From: an uncultured Prevotella sp.
GTDB taxonomy: Bacteria; Bacteroidota; Bacteroidia; Bacteroidales; Bacteroidaceae
NCBI GenBank assembly: GCA_900553465.1
Contig: USDT01000006.1
Coordinates: 21,527-85,526, forward strand
DNA length: 64,000 nt
Reading direction: 5' to 3'
The notes under the pieces are model-generated. The model was given only the letters and a program-made list of their open reading frames with translations. It had not been told where the DNA came from and did not search any database. Within the stretch, counting starts at the first letter, position 1; the number at the start of each line of letters is the position of its first letter. This document shows, piece after piece, positions 44,987 through 54,015 of the stretch. Position numbers and translations under genes: made by a program.

Positions 44987-46660
44987 TTACTTCAGTATAG
45001 AGAGTTCCAAGTCGTTGTCAGCGTATGCTTTCAACGAAGGATCTTTCTGAAGAGCCTCTTTCAGATAAGAAGAAGTGGCGAACTTGTTAGCCTGACGTGC
45101 AGCAACGATTGCGTGCAGATAGGCTGTCATTCCGTTCTGAGCAGGCACTTTGTCGAGTGTTGCGGCAGCTGCAGCGTAGTTCTTGTTAAGGATCTGTGCC
45201 AGAGCAGCGCTGTTTGTATTCACGTCGCCGAAGTCTTTCTCAGCCTGAGCGTAGTTACCCTTAGCGATGTTGAGCACACCGAGAGCGTAAGAAACATTCT
45301 CAGAGCCGGCAGCCTTTGCGATGTCTGTCTCAGCCTCAGCAACGTTACCGTTGATCAGGTTGATAAGACCGCGGTTTGCATAAGCCTCAGCAGCGTTGTT
45401 ATCGATGCGCAGAGCTTTCTCTACATAAGAAGCAGCAGTTTCCTTGTCACCCTTAGCCAGGCTCAGAGAAGCAAGGTTGTTGTATGCGCGATAGTCGCGG
45501 TCATAGAGTTCAGCAGTCTTCTTGTAGATTTCCTCTTTCTTAGCATTGTCTTCTACGAGAGTTGCTGCGTAGAGCAGTTCGTCAGCGCTCAGCTTTGAAG
45601 GATCCTCAGCATACTGCTGCTGTATCTGCTCGTCGCTGCGGCCGATTGTCTCATAGTTGATGATAAGACGTGCACGACGGAGTTCAGGCAGGATGCCGTC
45701 AGCCAGCTCACGGAATACTGCTGACATGTTGCGGATCTGCTGTTCACGCTCCTCCGGGTCCTTATACATTGACAGAACGCGCAGAACAACTTCCTTGTCC
45801 TGAAGATCTGAAGCCTGAACGAGCTTCTGGAAACCTTCCCAGTCCTGTGCTGTGTAATGAGCATCAACACCTGTGCTTACTTTGGTTTTCTTAAGCTGCT
45901 CTTTTACATACTTCTCAGAAACGTCCTGACGCTTAGAAGCCAGTTTGTCGTTGAACTTAACACCACCTTCCGGTGAAGCGTAAGCCTGTACTTCAACATT
46001 CTGTATGTTAAGACCTTCGCGGTCGTCGTTGATCTTCTTCAACATCTTAACGAACTCAGTTACTGAGTTGTTCTTCAGCTCGCTCTTGCGCAGGTTAGCC
46101 TGGTTGATGAGGAACTTAATGTTAGCTTCCTGCTTCTGTGCTCTTACGCGCTGGAATGAATCAGGAGCTATACAGCCACCATCGGTAAGGATGGTCTTTT
46201 TGTACAGTTCAGAAGTAGAGATGACACCAGTAGCTACTTTCACAGCCGGAACATCATACTTCTTCTTGCCTTTGCGTGCATCGAAAGTGAGATACAACTC
46301 GCTCTGCTGCATTTCCGGTACATAATCGAAGCTGGTCTTCATTGTGTAACGGCCGCCAAGACGATATGATATTGTCTGGTTGTTGCCCATAACCTTCTCT
46401 CCCTGGAATGTAGCACTCTCACCTTTGGCCACCTGACCGTTAGCGTAGCGCAACTCAGGAGTTACAGTTACGGTTGCCTTTTTCTTCATGTACTTCTCCG
46501 GGAACATACCGCTTATAGTTGCCGGAACCTCACCTGCCTGTGATTCAAGCGGATTCGGTGTCACTGTAAAGTTGTCAGCTGACAGCGGTCCCATCTTTGA
46601 GCATGACGCGAATACAAGTACGGAGCATGCTGAAAGGGTATAAATAAGTTTTTTCTGCAT
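44987..46660 (-). CDS. TPR/OmpA-like lipoprotein
   Basis: 557 residues from the ATG at 46660. A lipobox is visible in VLVFASCSKMG. The middle has an OmpA-like patch (NIQNVEVQAYASPEGGVKFNDKLASKRQDVSEKYVKEQL) of the peptidoglycan-binding fold, and the C-terminal third is a run of TPR helices (YNNLASLSLAKGDKETAASYVEKALRIDNNAAEAYANRGLINLINGNVAEAETD). This combination belongs to a well-spread Bacteroidota surface lipoprotein family of unknown exact role, likely in cell-envelope assembly. Codon and base use resemble a highly expressed gene. A tRNA-Leu lies 21 bp upstream on the same strand, so they may share a promoter. Confidence 0.83.
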   Translation of the reverse strand: MQKKLIYTLSACSVLVFASCSKMGPLSADNFTVTPNPLESQAGEVPATISGMFPEKYMKKKATVTVTPELRYANGQVAKGESATFQGEKVMGNNQTISYRLGGRYTMKTSFDYVPEMQQSELYLTFDARKGKKKYDVPAVKVATGVISTSELYKKTILTDGGCIAPDSFQRVRAQKQEANIKFLINQANLRKSELKNNSVTEFVKMLKKINDDREGLNIQNVEVQAYASPEGGVKFNDKLASKRQDVSEKYVKEQLKKTKVSTGVDAHYTAQDWEGFQKLVQASDLQDKEVVLRVLSMYKDPEEREQQIRNMSAVFRELADGILPELRRARLIINYETIGRSDEQIQQQYAEDPSKLSADELLYAATLVEDNAKKEEIYKKTAELYDRDYRAYNNLASLSLAKGDKETAASYVEKALRIDNNAAEAYANRGLINLINGNVAEAETDIAKAAGSENVSYALGVLNIAKGNYAQAEKDFGDVNTNSAALAQILNKNYAAAAATLDKVPAQNGMTAYLHAIVAARQANKFATSSYLKEALQKDPSLKAYADNDLELSILK

Positions 46661-46681
46661 AATAAAAGTTTTTAGAATAAG

Positions 46682-46767
46682 TGCCGCGAGCGGGACTCGA
46701 ACCCGCACAGCCATTTCTGGCCAAGGGATTTTAAGTCCCTCGTGTCTACCAATTCCACCATTGCGGC
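46682..46767 (-). tRNA. tRNA-Leu (anticodon TAA)
   Basis: 86 nt on the minus strand. The cloverleaf is complete: acceptor GCCGCAA with a mismatch at the sixth pair, a D-arm with GGTAGACAC, an anticodon loop reading CTTAAAA with anticodon TAA, a long class II variable arm, and GGTTCGAGTCCCGC as the T-arm. The discriminator base is A and CCA is not encoded. It is read 106 bp downstream of a Bacteroidota promoter at 46873-46904 and ends 21 bp before the TPR lipoprotein gene. Confidence 0.95.
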
Positions 46768-46872
46768 ATCATTTTTGCAATATCGACCATTCCTTTTACG
46801 GATTATCGCGGCATACATACCGGTTTCTCGTACGTACACCGCCGCTTATGGCCTAAAAACACATTGCGGTTG

Positions 46873-46904
46873 CAAAGTTAAGGTATTAAATCATAACATC
46901 CAAA
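46873..46904 (-). promoter_or_regulatory. Promoter of tRNA-Leu and probably the lipoprotein gene
   Basis: Minus strand TTTG (complement of 46901-46904), a 20-bp spacer and TAACTTTG (complement of 46873-46880), which puts transcription start about 100 bp before the tRNA. Confidence 0.75.
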
Positions 46905-46969
46905 ACAATTTACACAATTTAATACTTCATGATGCCATAAAATTTACAATATGGCATTGCAACAGACAT

Positions 46970-47021
46970 AAAAACGACAGACGACATGCCGTTATACACA
47001 CTTCAGCATATGCCGTCTGTC
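46970..47021 (-). terminator. Intrinsic terminator of the WG-repeat gene
   Basis: On the minus strand, GACAGACGGCATATGC pairs imperfectly with GCATGTCGTCTGTC and is followed by GTTTTTATG, 54 bp after the stop codon at 47075. Confidence 0.75.
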
Positions 47022-47074
47022 ACAGACATTACACCTTTTTTATTATATATAAGAATAATTCCTATTGAACGATT

Positions 47075-48832
47075 CTACTGCGAGCGCAAAGAATTAATCT
47101 GCTCGTTACAAGTCCGTATTCTGTTCTCCGTACTTTGTATAACACTCTTCAGATAAGCAGAGTCGGGATCCTTTATCTGTTGCGCTTTGTATTTTGCGAG
47201 CTGACTCTCGGCGTCCCGCCGCCTTGCCTCCCATTCAGCTATCTGCGAAGCTTTTCTTGATGATGAACCGGAAGACGACGATGTGCTCACCGCTGTGCCT
47301 CCGCTGTAAGTCGTGGTAGCTTTTCCTGAGGAACCGGAACCACCTCCTCCCGTAACAGCATTGGTCGCGCCCTGAATGAATGCAGAGAGAATGCCACCCC
47401 AGAAAGCCGCGTTCTGCTGACGTTGCAACTCCTGTTGACGTTGCAGTTCGGCAGCCAGCGCTGCCTGACGCTGCCGGTAAACCTTCATCGCTGCTTCGTA
47501 ACGTGCGACGCATTTTGGAATACTGTCAAGATAAATATTTGTATAACTGAGATAAAATTCTGCCTTCTTTGCATAAGTGGTATCCCCTCCCTGCATATAA
47601 GAATCGAATAAATTTGCCGATGTCTCAAACTGTTTTGTTGCAAGATCTATATCGAACGAAATATTCTTAATAAGGAATTCATGGTCCGGTTTCTCTTCTA
47701 TGATATATGAAATTGTATTCATATTACTAATATGATCCTCTGCTTTATGATGCAAAGCCATCGCTGTGAAGAACTTCGCCCAAGGCTTCTCCACTCCTTC
47801 ATGGGCATAGAACGATATCACATTATCGTATTCCCGTTTCTCATAATATTCCTCACCTTTGTCACGATATACACCTTCTTTTGCCAAATCCGGGGTATAC
47901 AGCATAGATTCCCCCAACCTTGTTTTACGGACTGTCCACTCATCGCTGTAAGAAGAATAAGACACATCAGCATATATCTGGGGGATACCTTCTTCTTCAA
48001 GTCCAATCATGAAACCGCCATATTTCTGAGTCTTATCAACGAAATCACCATATATGCACCAATTACGTTCTTTTCCATATTTGGTTATAAAAGAGTCAGG
48101 ATAGTCTTCCCGTGCATATATCTTTATGTCAAACATTCCTTGCGGTACAAGTTGCTTTCCTGACTGCGTAAACAGTCCACAATTATGGTTTTCATACGGC
48201 GACACATTTCCGTCAAAATATGCACTCCGTACCTTCAAAAGCGTCGTTCCTGTAATGAAAAATCCCGGAATATACGCACACTTGTCCGTCATTATGCTGT
48301 CTCGCAATACCTCGCCCGCCGTAGAATATATACGGCTTATGTTTCCCTTTGCATAAATAACGGCCGGCGCTGCCTCGTGATACACCGCCACGGAGTCGCC
48401 GGTCCTCGTCTCCTGATTATCGTAAACCCAGCTTTTCCCCTCCTCTATCGCAGGACAGAATATAAAGTCCGAGTATTCTGCCGGAACGATTATCTTGCCC
48501 GAAAGGTCGGCAATGCCTATTCTGCCATAACCTTTATTAATAGTGAAAACCTCCATACCATCGAGCACTGTGCCTTTGTTTATACCATAATAGATAGCAG
48601 GCAGAATCACCTTTCCGTCCATATCGGCACGGCCTATAAGTTTATCCTTCGACGTGAGAAGCATATAGTAAGTCCCGTCCCCGTCCTGTCTTATCTCCAC
48701 ACGTTTCAGTCCGAGCGACTTCTTCAGCTCCTTCATCTTGTCCTTATGGGCCTTTTCGAGGTCTTTAAGGTTCTGCGCCGGCGCCGCCATACACAACGCA
48801 AGCAACAATAATTGAATAAAATATCTGTTCAT
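47075..48832 (-). CDS. Secreted WG-repeat protein with a low-complexity C-terminus
   Basis: 585 residues from the ATG at 48832. Signal peptide MNRYFIQLLLLALCMAAPAQ. WG-repeat beta motifs are clear: KLIGRADMDGKVILPAIYYG, GYGRIGIADLSGKIIVPAEYSDF and GLFTQSGKQLVPQGMFDI, with the conserved Gly-Lys-x-Val-Pro pattern. The middle (about 300-440) is TPR-like, and after a Gln/Arg-rich stretch the C-terminal part is a Gly/Ser-rich linker and a coiled coil with Arg and Glu. WG repeats form a beta-propeller-like recognition surface and are widespread in Bacteroidota; the ligand is unknown. The coding region is relatively AT-rich. Confidence 0.82.
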   Translation of the reverse strand: MNRYFIQLLLLALCMAAPAQNLKDLEKAHKDKMKELKKSLGLKRVEIRQDGDGTYYMLLTSKDKLIGRADMDGKVILPAIYYGINKGTVLDGMEVFTINKGYGRIGIADLSGKIIVPAEYSDFIFCPAIEEGKSWVYDNQETRTGDSVAVYHEAAPAVIYAKGNISRIYSTAGEVLRDSIMTDKCAYIPGFFITGTTLLKVRSAYFDGNVSPYENHNCGLFTQSGKQLVPQGMFDIKIYAREDYPDSFITKYGKERNWCIYGDFVDKTQKYGGFMIGLEEEGIPQIYADVSYSSYSDEWTVRKTRLGESMLYTPDLAKEGVYRDKGEEYYEKREYDNVISFYAHEGVEKPWAKFFTAMALHHKAEDHISNMNTISYIIEEKPDHEFLIKNISFDIDLATKQFETSANLFDSYMQGGDTTYAKKAEFYLSYTNIYLDSIPKCVARYEAAMKVYRQRQAALAAELQRQQELQRQQNAAFWGGILSAFIQGATNAVTGGGGSGSSGKATTTYSGGTAVSTSSSSGSSSRKASQIAEWEARRRDAESQLAKYKAQQIKDPDSAYLKSVIQSTENRIRTCNEQINSLRSQ

Positions 48833-48963
48833 AACTAAATCTTTATGCCTTCCCGTAATGATTGATGAAATCCACAACCGCGTCAGACGTAAACAGTACT
48901 GACCATAGCGGTTGCAGAAATCGCCACACTTCTCTATTCAAAAAAATGTATTTTTATGTAGTG

Positions 48964-48971
48964 CAAAGATA
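48964..48971 (-). promoter_or_regulatory. -7 promoter element of the WG-repeat gene
   Basis: TATCTTTG on the minus strand, 132 bp upstream of the ATG at 48832. No -33 partner is clear. The rest of 48833-49105 shows nothing further. Confidence 0.5.
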
Positions 48972-49105
48972 GGAAAACGACCTCACAGTCACAACCCGTC
49001 CCCTCCGAGTAAGTGCCCGGAATGAGACATGTCGTGTCCATGCGGTTGAAGAATATGTCTGAACGGTATGTTTTTCTTATGGCAAGGGGTATGCGTAATC
49101 CTCCG

Positions 49106-49678
49106 TCAGTTGGTCACGGCCACCACTCCTGTCGGAGTGTAGGAGGCATGATATCGGGTGAGAGGGTCGCCCTTGTCGCCCTTCACTATGTTTCCGCCGG
49201 TGTTCATGTTGTATTCACGATGACATGTAGAGCATGTGGCGATGCCCGTGGACGCCACACTCAGCGGATGACTTCTCACCGGCACCATGTCCGGATTGAA
49301 ACAGTTGGGACACTCGGCGTCGTAGGCATAGAACACAGGCGGTACGTCCAGATTGCCGTAACCGAACCAGATGGCGTTGTTCATACCGAGGAGCACGGTG
49401 GTGCGTTCGTCCTCGGCGGTGAATATTACGTCGTCGGTCATGTTCTGGTTTGTGGAAAATCTGTAATACTGCGCGCCGCCTTTTATCACGGTTGTCACCT
49501 TACAGAAAATGCCGGTGCCGCCCACTGCGCTGTTGAGCGCGGCCGAATGGCCGTGCGTGGCGGTATTGAACACAAAGCGGCACGGATAGGTGCTGTATTC
49601 CGACATGGTGTCGCCGCACGACGGCATCATCAATGCCATGACCACGGCGCATGCAGTTGCAAACAGTCTTTTTCTCAT
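49106..49678 (-). CDS. Small lipoprotein with two CxxC pairs
   Basis: 190 residues from the ATG at 49678, which overlaps the argH stop in ATGA, so it is translationally coupled to argH. Lipobox is LMMPSCG. The C-terminal half has CPNC and, about 30 residues later, CSTC followed by His, in the sequence DAECPNC ... IATCSTCHREYN. These four cysteines plus a histidine could hold a zinc or iron-sulfur-type cluster or form disulfides. The first part (STYPCRFVFNTATHGHSAAL) is not recognised. Function unknown; similar proteins occur beside arginine genes in related Bacteroidota only as far as I can infer, not as a documented rule. Confidence 0.72.
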   Translation of the reverse strand: MRKRLFATACAVVMALMMPSCGDTMSEYSTYPCRFVFNTATHGHSAALNSAVGGTGIFCKVTTVIKGGAQYYRFSTNQNMTDDVIFTAEDERTTVLLGMNNAIWFGYGNLDVPPVFYAYDAECPNCFNPDMVPVRSHPLSVASTGIATCSTCHREYNMNTGGNIVKGDKGDPLTRYHASYTPTGVVAVTN

Positions 49679-51012
49679 TTCAGCAATTCTTTTTCGGCCT
49701 CCTCGGCACGGCTGAAGCCGAAACCGTCGTACACTCCCTTCATAAACCCGGCTATGCGGTCGTTGCACAGATTGCCCATGCTGCCCTCATGCGTATGGTG
49801 GATGTTGTGGTCGGCACGATAAGTGCCGTTCTCTATCTCCATGCCCACCTTGCGGTAAGCGTCGCGGAAAGGCATTCCGGCTGCGGCGAGACGGTTCACC
49901 TCCTCTACGGAGAACATCGGGTCGTACATCGGATTGTCGAGTATCGAGCGGTTCACCTCCATCTTATTAATAATGTATGCCGCCATGCGCAGGCAGTCTT
50001 TCAGCTCGCCGAACGCCGGAAGGAACACCTCTTTTATGATCTGAAGGTCGCGGAAGTAGCCCACGGGCAGGTTGTTCATTATTAGAGTGATCTGTGCCGG
50101 CAGTCCCTGCAGCTTGTTGCACTTGGCGCGTATGAGCTCGAACACGTCGGGATTCTTCTTGTGCGGCATTATGGAACTACCCGTAGTGCACTCCTTCGGC
50201 AGCTTCACGAAGCCGAAGTTCTGACAATTGAACATGCACGCATCGAACGCCATCTTCGACAGAGTGCCTGCCACCGAGGCCATGGCGAACGCCACGTTGC
50301 GCTCTGTCTTGCCGCGTCCCATCTGCGCATACACCACGTTGTAGTCCATGGAGTCGAAGCCCAGCAGGCGCGTTGTCATGCTTCTGTCGAGCGGGAACGA
50401 CGAACCGTAGCCCGCGGCAGAGCCGAGCGGATTGCGGTTGGCCATGCGGTAGGCGGCCTGAAGAAAGAGCATGTCGTCGGCCAACGACTCGGCATAGGCG
50501 CCGAACCACAGTCCGAACGAGCTTGGCATGGCTATCTGCAGATGGGTGTAACCCGGCATAAGCACGTCCTTGCACTGCTCGCTCTTCTCCAGAAGCTCGC
50601 CAAAGAGCGTCATCACCTCGTCGGCCACCTCGCGCAGTTCGTGGCGGATGAAGAGTTTCAGATCCACGAGCACCTGGTCGTTGCGCGACCGTCCGCTGTG
50701 TATCTTCTTGCCCATGTCGCCCAGACGGCGCGTCAGCATCAGCTCCACCTGCGAGTGGACGTCCTCAACGCCCTCCTCTATCTCGAACCGGCCTTCCACA
50801 CAATCGCGGTATATCAGTTTGAGCTCGGCAAGCAGAGCGTCCAGTTCGTCCTTCTCCATGAGTCCTATCGACTGGAGCATGGTGATGTGAGCCATCGATC
50901 CGAGCACGTCGTAGCGTGCCAGATACAGATCGAGTTCGCGGTCACGTCCAACGGTGAAGCGCTCTATCTCGCGGTTCACCTCAAAATTCTTTTCCCAAAG
51001 TTTTGTAGCCAT
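49675..51012 (-). CDS. argH: Argininosuccinate lyase
   Basis: 445 residues. It cleaves argininosuccinate to arginine and fumarate in arginine synthesis. The fumarase/aspartase-superfamily signature GSSIMPHKKNPDV is present near residue 280; the N-terminal MATKLWEKNFEVNREIERFTVGRDRELDLYLA, the region HSGRSRNDQVLVDLKLF and MPGYTHLQIAMP are typical of ArgH. The ATG at 51012 follows a 41-bp gap after the SRPBCC stop. The stop overlaps the lipoprotein start. Gene order pyrE-SRPBCC-argH suggests one leftward transcript. No anomaly. Confidence 0.96.
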   Translation of the reverse strand: MATKLWEKNFEVNREIERFTVGRDRELDLYLARYDVLGSMAHITMLQSIGLMEKDELDALLAELKLIYRDCVEGRFEIEEGVEDVHSQVELMLTRRLGDMGKKIHSGRSRNDQVLVDLKLFIRHELREVADEVMTLFGELLEKSEQCKDVLMPGYTHLQIAMPSSFGLWFGAYAESLADDMLFLQAAYRMANRNPLGSAAGYGSSFPLDRSMTTRLLGFDSMDYNVVYAQMGRGKTERNVAFAMASVAGTLSKMAFDACMFNCQNFGFVKLPKECTTGSSIMPHKKNPDVFELIRAKCNKLQGLPAQITLIMNNLPVGYFRDLQIIKEVFLPAFGELKDCLRMAAYIINKMEVNRSILDNPMYDPMFSVEEVNRLAAAGMPFRDAYRKVGMEIENGTYRADHNIHHTHEGSMGNLCNDRIAGFMKGVYDGFGFSRAEEAEKELLK

Positions 51013-51053
51013 CTGTCAGTTGTCTTTCTCCGGCCGTGCGCCGAAGCGGTTTG

Positions 51054-51473
51054 TTATTCGTAGTTTATAGCCTGCAACACGTCGGCTATCTTCTCGATGC
51101 CCTGCTGCAGCGGTTTCTGCACCATGCCCTTTATGAACGGATTGAGTTCGGCCTTGATGGTGAGTTTCATCTTGCTCGATGTCGTTGTCACCGGCAGAAT
51201 CTGAATCCACAGGTTGAAAGGCACGGGGCTCGACTCCGTCTCGAACTTGATGCACTTCGGCTCGTCGCGATCGACTATGCGCAGTTTCACGCTGCCTGCC
51301 GGCGGCACACTGATGGATATGGAGTCGTTGTCGAAGGTCAGATCCTTTATCTTGTCCTCCGGTATGCGGTTCTTCACTCTCTCGATGTTCTCGAGATTGC
51401 TGAGCATGTCATACACCTTCTGCTGCGGAAACTGTATCTGGCGTATGCTGCTTTCGAATGTTGTCATCGACAT
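51054..51473 (-). CDS. SRPBCC (START/Bet v1-like) superfamily protein
   Basis: 139 residues from the ATG at 51473 (a second ATG two codons later is possible). A helix-grip fold is indicated by an N-terminal FESSIRQIQFPQQKVYDMLSNLENIERVK helix, beta strands with DNDSISISVPPAGSVKLRIVDRDEPKCIKFE and a long C-terminal helix GMVQKPLQQGIEKIADVLQAINYE. Such domains bind hydrophobic ligands. No ligand or partner can be named. It is 49 bp after pyrE and 41 bp before argH on the same strand, so it is probably expressed with both. Confidence 0.82.
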   Translation of the reverse strand: MSMTTFESSIRQIQFPQQKVYDMLSNLENIERVKNRIPEDKIKDLTFDNDSISISVPPAGSVKLRIVDRDEPKCIKFETESSPVPFNLWIQILPVTTTSSKMKLTIKAELNPFIKGMVQKPLQQGIEKIADVLQAINYE

Positions 51474-51522
51474 GATATGTATGTTTTAAAGTCAGGGCAG
51501 GCCATGCCTGCCCCTGCCGTTA

Positions 51523-52155
51523 TTATTTGCGCCACTCAGACGGGTTCTTGCGCCACTCTGCCAGCACCTCCACGTCGCTCTCGGCAATGTAGCCTGTTGC
51601 CACAGCCTCAGCCACAACGTGGTCGTAGTCGGTCAGAGTCTCCAGCTGCACACCGGCCTCTGCGAATGCCTCAGCGGCAACAGGGAATCCGTAGGTGTAT
51701 GAAGCCACCATGCCCACAACCTCGTAGCCTGCCTCGCGCAGCGCTGCAACGGCCTTCAGACTGCTGCCGCCGGTGGAGATGAGGTCCTCAACCACAACAA
51801 CCTTGGCACCCTTTTCCAGCTCGCCCTCGATGAGGTTGCCCATGCCGTGGTCCTTTGCCTTGCTGCGAACATATACGAACGGCTTGTTCAGTTCGTCGGC
51901 AACCAGCGCGCCCTGAGCTATCGCTCCCGTTGCCACACCGGCCACAGCCTCAGCCTGCGGGAAGTGTTCGAGGATGGTGTGCACCAGCTCGAGCTTCACG
52001 AAGTTGCGCAGTTCGGGATAAGACAGAGTCTTGCGGTTGTCACAATAGAACGGTGATTTCCAGCCTGATGCCCATGTGAACGGGTCGTTGGGCTGCAACT
52101 TTATTGCCTTCACATTCAGAAGTTTCGATGCGAAGTCTTTCTTCAAATTAGCCAT
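51523..52155 (-). CDS. pyrE: Orotate phosphoribosyltransferase
   Basis: 210 residues. It makes orotidine 5-phosphate from orotate and PRPP in pyrimidine synthesis. The PRPP-binding motif VVVVEDLISTGGSSLKAV is present near residue 120, with the KxKxGMG-type KDHGMGNLIEGELEKGAKV before it, and YSYTYGFPVA-like sequence at the active-site lid. The start at 52155 fits the N-terminus MANLKKDFASKLLNVKAIKL. A canonical promoter is at 52191-52221. It leads a likely operon with the SRPBCC gene and argH. Confidence 0.95.
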   Translation of the reverse strand: MANLKKDFASKLLNVKAIKLQPNDPFTWASGWKSPFYCDNRKTLSYPELRNFVKLELVHTILEHFPQAEAVAGVATGAIAQGALVADELNKPFVYVRSKAKDHGMGNLIEGELEKGAKVVVVEDLISTGGSSLKAVAALREAGYEVVGMVASYTYGFPVAAEAFAEAGVQLETLTDYDHVVAEAVATGYIAESDVEVLAEWRKNPSEWRK

Positions 52156-52190
52156 ATTGTATATTTTTTAATTATTGTCGTTTATGAATG

Positions 52191-52221
52191 CAAAGTTAAG
52201 CTAATTAGCCCGAAAGTCAAA
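52191..52221 (-). promoter_or_regulatory. Promoter of pyrE
   Basis: Minus strand TTTG (complement of 52218-52221), a 19-bp spacer and TAACTTTG (complement of 52191-52198), 35 bp upstream of the ATG. Confidence 0.8.
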
Positions 52222-52759
52222 ATAAAACGTCAGGACATTAAAAAATATTTACAAAACACCTGCGGCTCCGCTGTCCATTCTGTGAGCGCAAGGGCGTCCG
52301 AAAAAGCCCGTTCCGCAATTTTCCGCCACCGGAAAAACGCGGCCGCAACCTGGCGGTGAACCGACGGCTGCGCGGAACAGGCTCTTTCACACTGCGAAAC
52401 AGTCCATATCTGGGCATGATACAGACCAAAACATGAGCCGAAAGAGCCCGTTCCGGCACCCCAAACGGTGCATATTGCAACACGATGACAACGGTATGAA
52501 AAGTCAACCTGCTATGTATCAACAGCTTACGCAAACCTCTCAAAACTCGCGGATTTGCGGCCGGACACACCGGCGGACGAAAAAACGCGAGCCTTGAGGA
52601 CGAATAATGGTAAAAAATTTTGACAAAACGACATACCGGAAGAAAATCACACGCGCACTGTAAAAATGTAATCACGCGCACAATATCCACACGCGGAGAA
52701 CGTTATAATCATAAACACGACAAGCCGGCAAAACTTTTAATAAACCAAGCACCAACTTT
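52222..52759. other. Gene-free stretch with the 22-bp array and shared motifs
   Basis: No gene is supported. It holds the 22-bp array (52374-52505), a motif at 52527-52560 (TTACGCAAACCTCTCAAAAC then TCGCGGATTTGCGG) also present in reverse orientation at 28.35 kb and in the same orientation at 63.5 kb, and a short A-tract TAAAAAATTTTGACA at about 52610-52625. A single diverged unit GAAAAAGCCCGTTCCGCA occurs at about 52298. Confidence 0.65.
52374..52505. repeat. 22-bp tandem array, 5-6 units
   Basis: Units begin at 52374, 52396, 52418, 52440, 52462 and, weakly, 52484. Unit 52440 (GAAAGAGCCCGTTCCGGCACCC) is closest to the family pattern. Reading the opposite strand also gives plausible units, in line with the dyad nature of the repeat. 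Confidence 0.75.
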
Positions 52760-53353
52760 ATGAGAACAGTATTTTTCATTATATCTGTCTTTCTTCTGAC
52801 CGCATGCAGCGACCTCGACCCTCGTTACATAACAACAGACGAAAACTCAAAGGAAACCGTAGAGCTGCGCGAGAAATACACAGACAAGGTGATCGGCAAA
52901 TGGTATCTGAAACAAGAACCACAGGAATACTATTTCAAACGATTCGAGAAACTGTATCACATCAGTCTGGAACAATATTATGAGTTTCATGAAAACGGCG
53001 AAATAACAGGCCGTGTGATCATGAAAGCCAAAAGAGCCGACGGCAGTCCGTCTGCAACAGGAGGCGAATGGTTCATCTCCGACTATCGCCTGAACGGTTC
53101 ATGGGGACTCATACACAGAGCATCCGACGACACCGACCGGCTCAGATTCGGAGTGCATCTCAGTCAGGACGATACCGACGACACCCTCATGCTGCCTCTT
53201 TTCAGCGACACAGATCTCCATCTGTACCATGCTGACGACGACATTCTCAGCATCGAGTCGCCCGTAACGTTTCTGAACCAGACAATAGTTATGCACCGTG
53301 TAGATGGCGAACCGGCAGACATGGGAAGTGATGCGGACACTGAAAACTTATGA
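52760..53353 (+). CDS. Lipoprotein of unknown function (tandem copy 1)
   Basis: 197 residues. Lipobox in FLLTACSDLD. The rest has KVIGKWYLKQEPQEYYFKRFEKLYHISLEQYYEFHENGEITGRV, an early KVIGKWY motif typical of the lipocalin-like Bacteroidota surface lipoproteins, and beta-strand-like segments such as WGLIHRASDDTDRLRFGV. It is 22 bp before a related second copy. I saw no canonical promoter before it. Predicted to sit on the outer membrane; no ligand is predicted. Confidence 0.72.
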   Translation: MRTVFFIISVFLLTACSDLDPRYITTDENSKETVELREKYTDKVIGKWYLKQEPQEYYFKRFEKLYHISLEQYYEFHENGEITGRVIMKAKRADGSPSATGGEWFISDYRLNGSWGLIHRASDDTDRLRFGVHLSQDDTDDTLMLPLFSDTDLHLYHADDDILSIESPVTFLNQTIVMHRVDGEPADMGSDADTENL

Positions 53354-53374
53354 CAACAAATTAAATATCAGCAA

Positions 53375-53935
53375 ATGAATAAAGCATTGACGACATTGAT
53401 ACTGCTCGTCGCGCTGGCGTTCACATCCTGCTACAACGAGCCTCCCAGCGACGGCGAGCTGACACGTGAACTCTACGAGAAGTATCACGACAAGGCGATA
53501 GGCCAATGGTATGTGATGCAGGACAGCCTGCCATGCATCTACGAAGAGAACAATCAGGCGTATTTCCTGAATCTCGAACAATACTACAACCTGAAAGCCG
53601 ACGGCAGCATGGACGGACGGCTGAGGATAAAGGCATGGCGTATAGACGGCTCGCCCACCGCCTCGGGCGATGAATGTTTCGAAGGCGACTACACGCTTAG
53701 CGGCGACTGGAGTCTGGTGCACAAAGGCTACGACTATCTCCGGCTCAAAGTGAATCCCGTTTCCGACAATCCTGACGACATACGCATGGTGGAAAGCATA
53801 TACACCACCACGCTTCTCGACCTGGAATACATCACCGACGACAAGATGCGCATACAGTCGCCGCTCGTCTTCACACACTACATTTTAGAGTTGCAGCGCG
53901 TGAACGGACTGCCCGACAAGGCGGCAATGCCGTGA
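53375..53935 (+). CDS. Lipoprotein of unknown function (tandem copy 2)
   Basis: 186 residues. Lipobox in LAFTSCYNE. It shares with the preceding gene the KAIGQWYVMQDS start, the LEQYYNLKADGSMDGRLRIKAWRIDGSPTASG segment and the DWSLVHKGYDYLRLKV strand pair, so the two are a tandem duplication. They would be co-transcribed. The argS promoter at 53960 begins 24 bp after its stop. Function unknown. Confidence 0.75.
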   Translation: MNKALTTLILLVALAFTSCYNEPPSDGELTRELYEKYHDKAIGQWYVMQDSLPCIYEENNQAYFLNLEQYYNLKADGSMDGRLRIKAWRIDGSPTASGDECFEGDYTLSGDWSLVHKGYDYLRLKVNPVSDNPDDIRMVESIYTTTLLDLEYITDDKMRIQSPLVFTHYILELQRVNGLPDKAAMP

Positions 53936-53959
53936 GGCTGATGTTTGCGCGTATTTTAT

Positions 53960-53990
53960 TTTGTATATTGCGAGGTTTGTGTTAACTTTG
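53960..53990 (+). promoter_or_regulatory. Promoter of argS
   Basis: TTTG at 53960-53963, a 19-bp spacer and TAACTTTG at 53983-53990, 25 bp upstream of the ATG at 54016. Confidence 0.85.
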
Positions 53991-54015
53991 CATCCACAAT
54001 CATCTTCATAAAATC

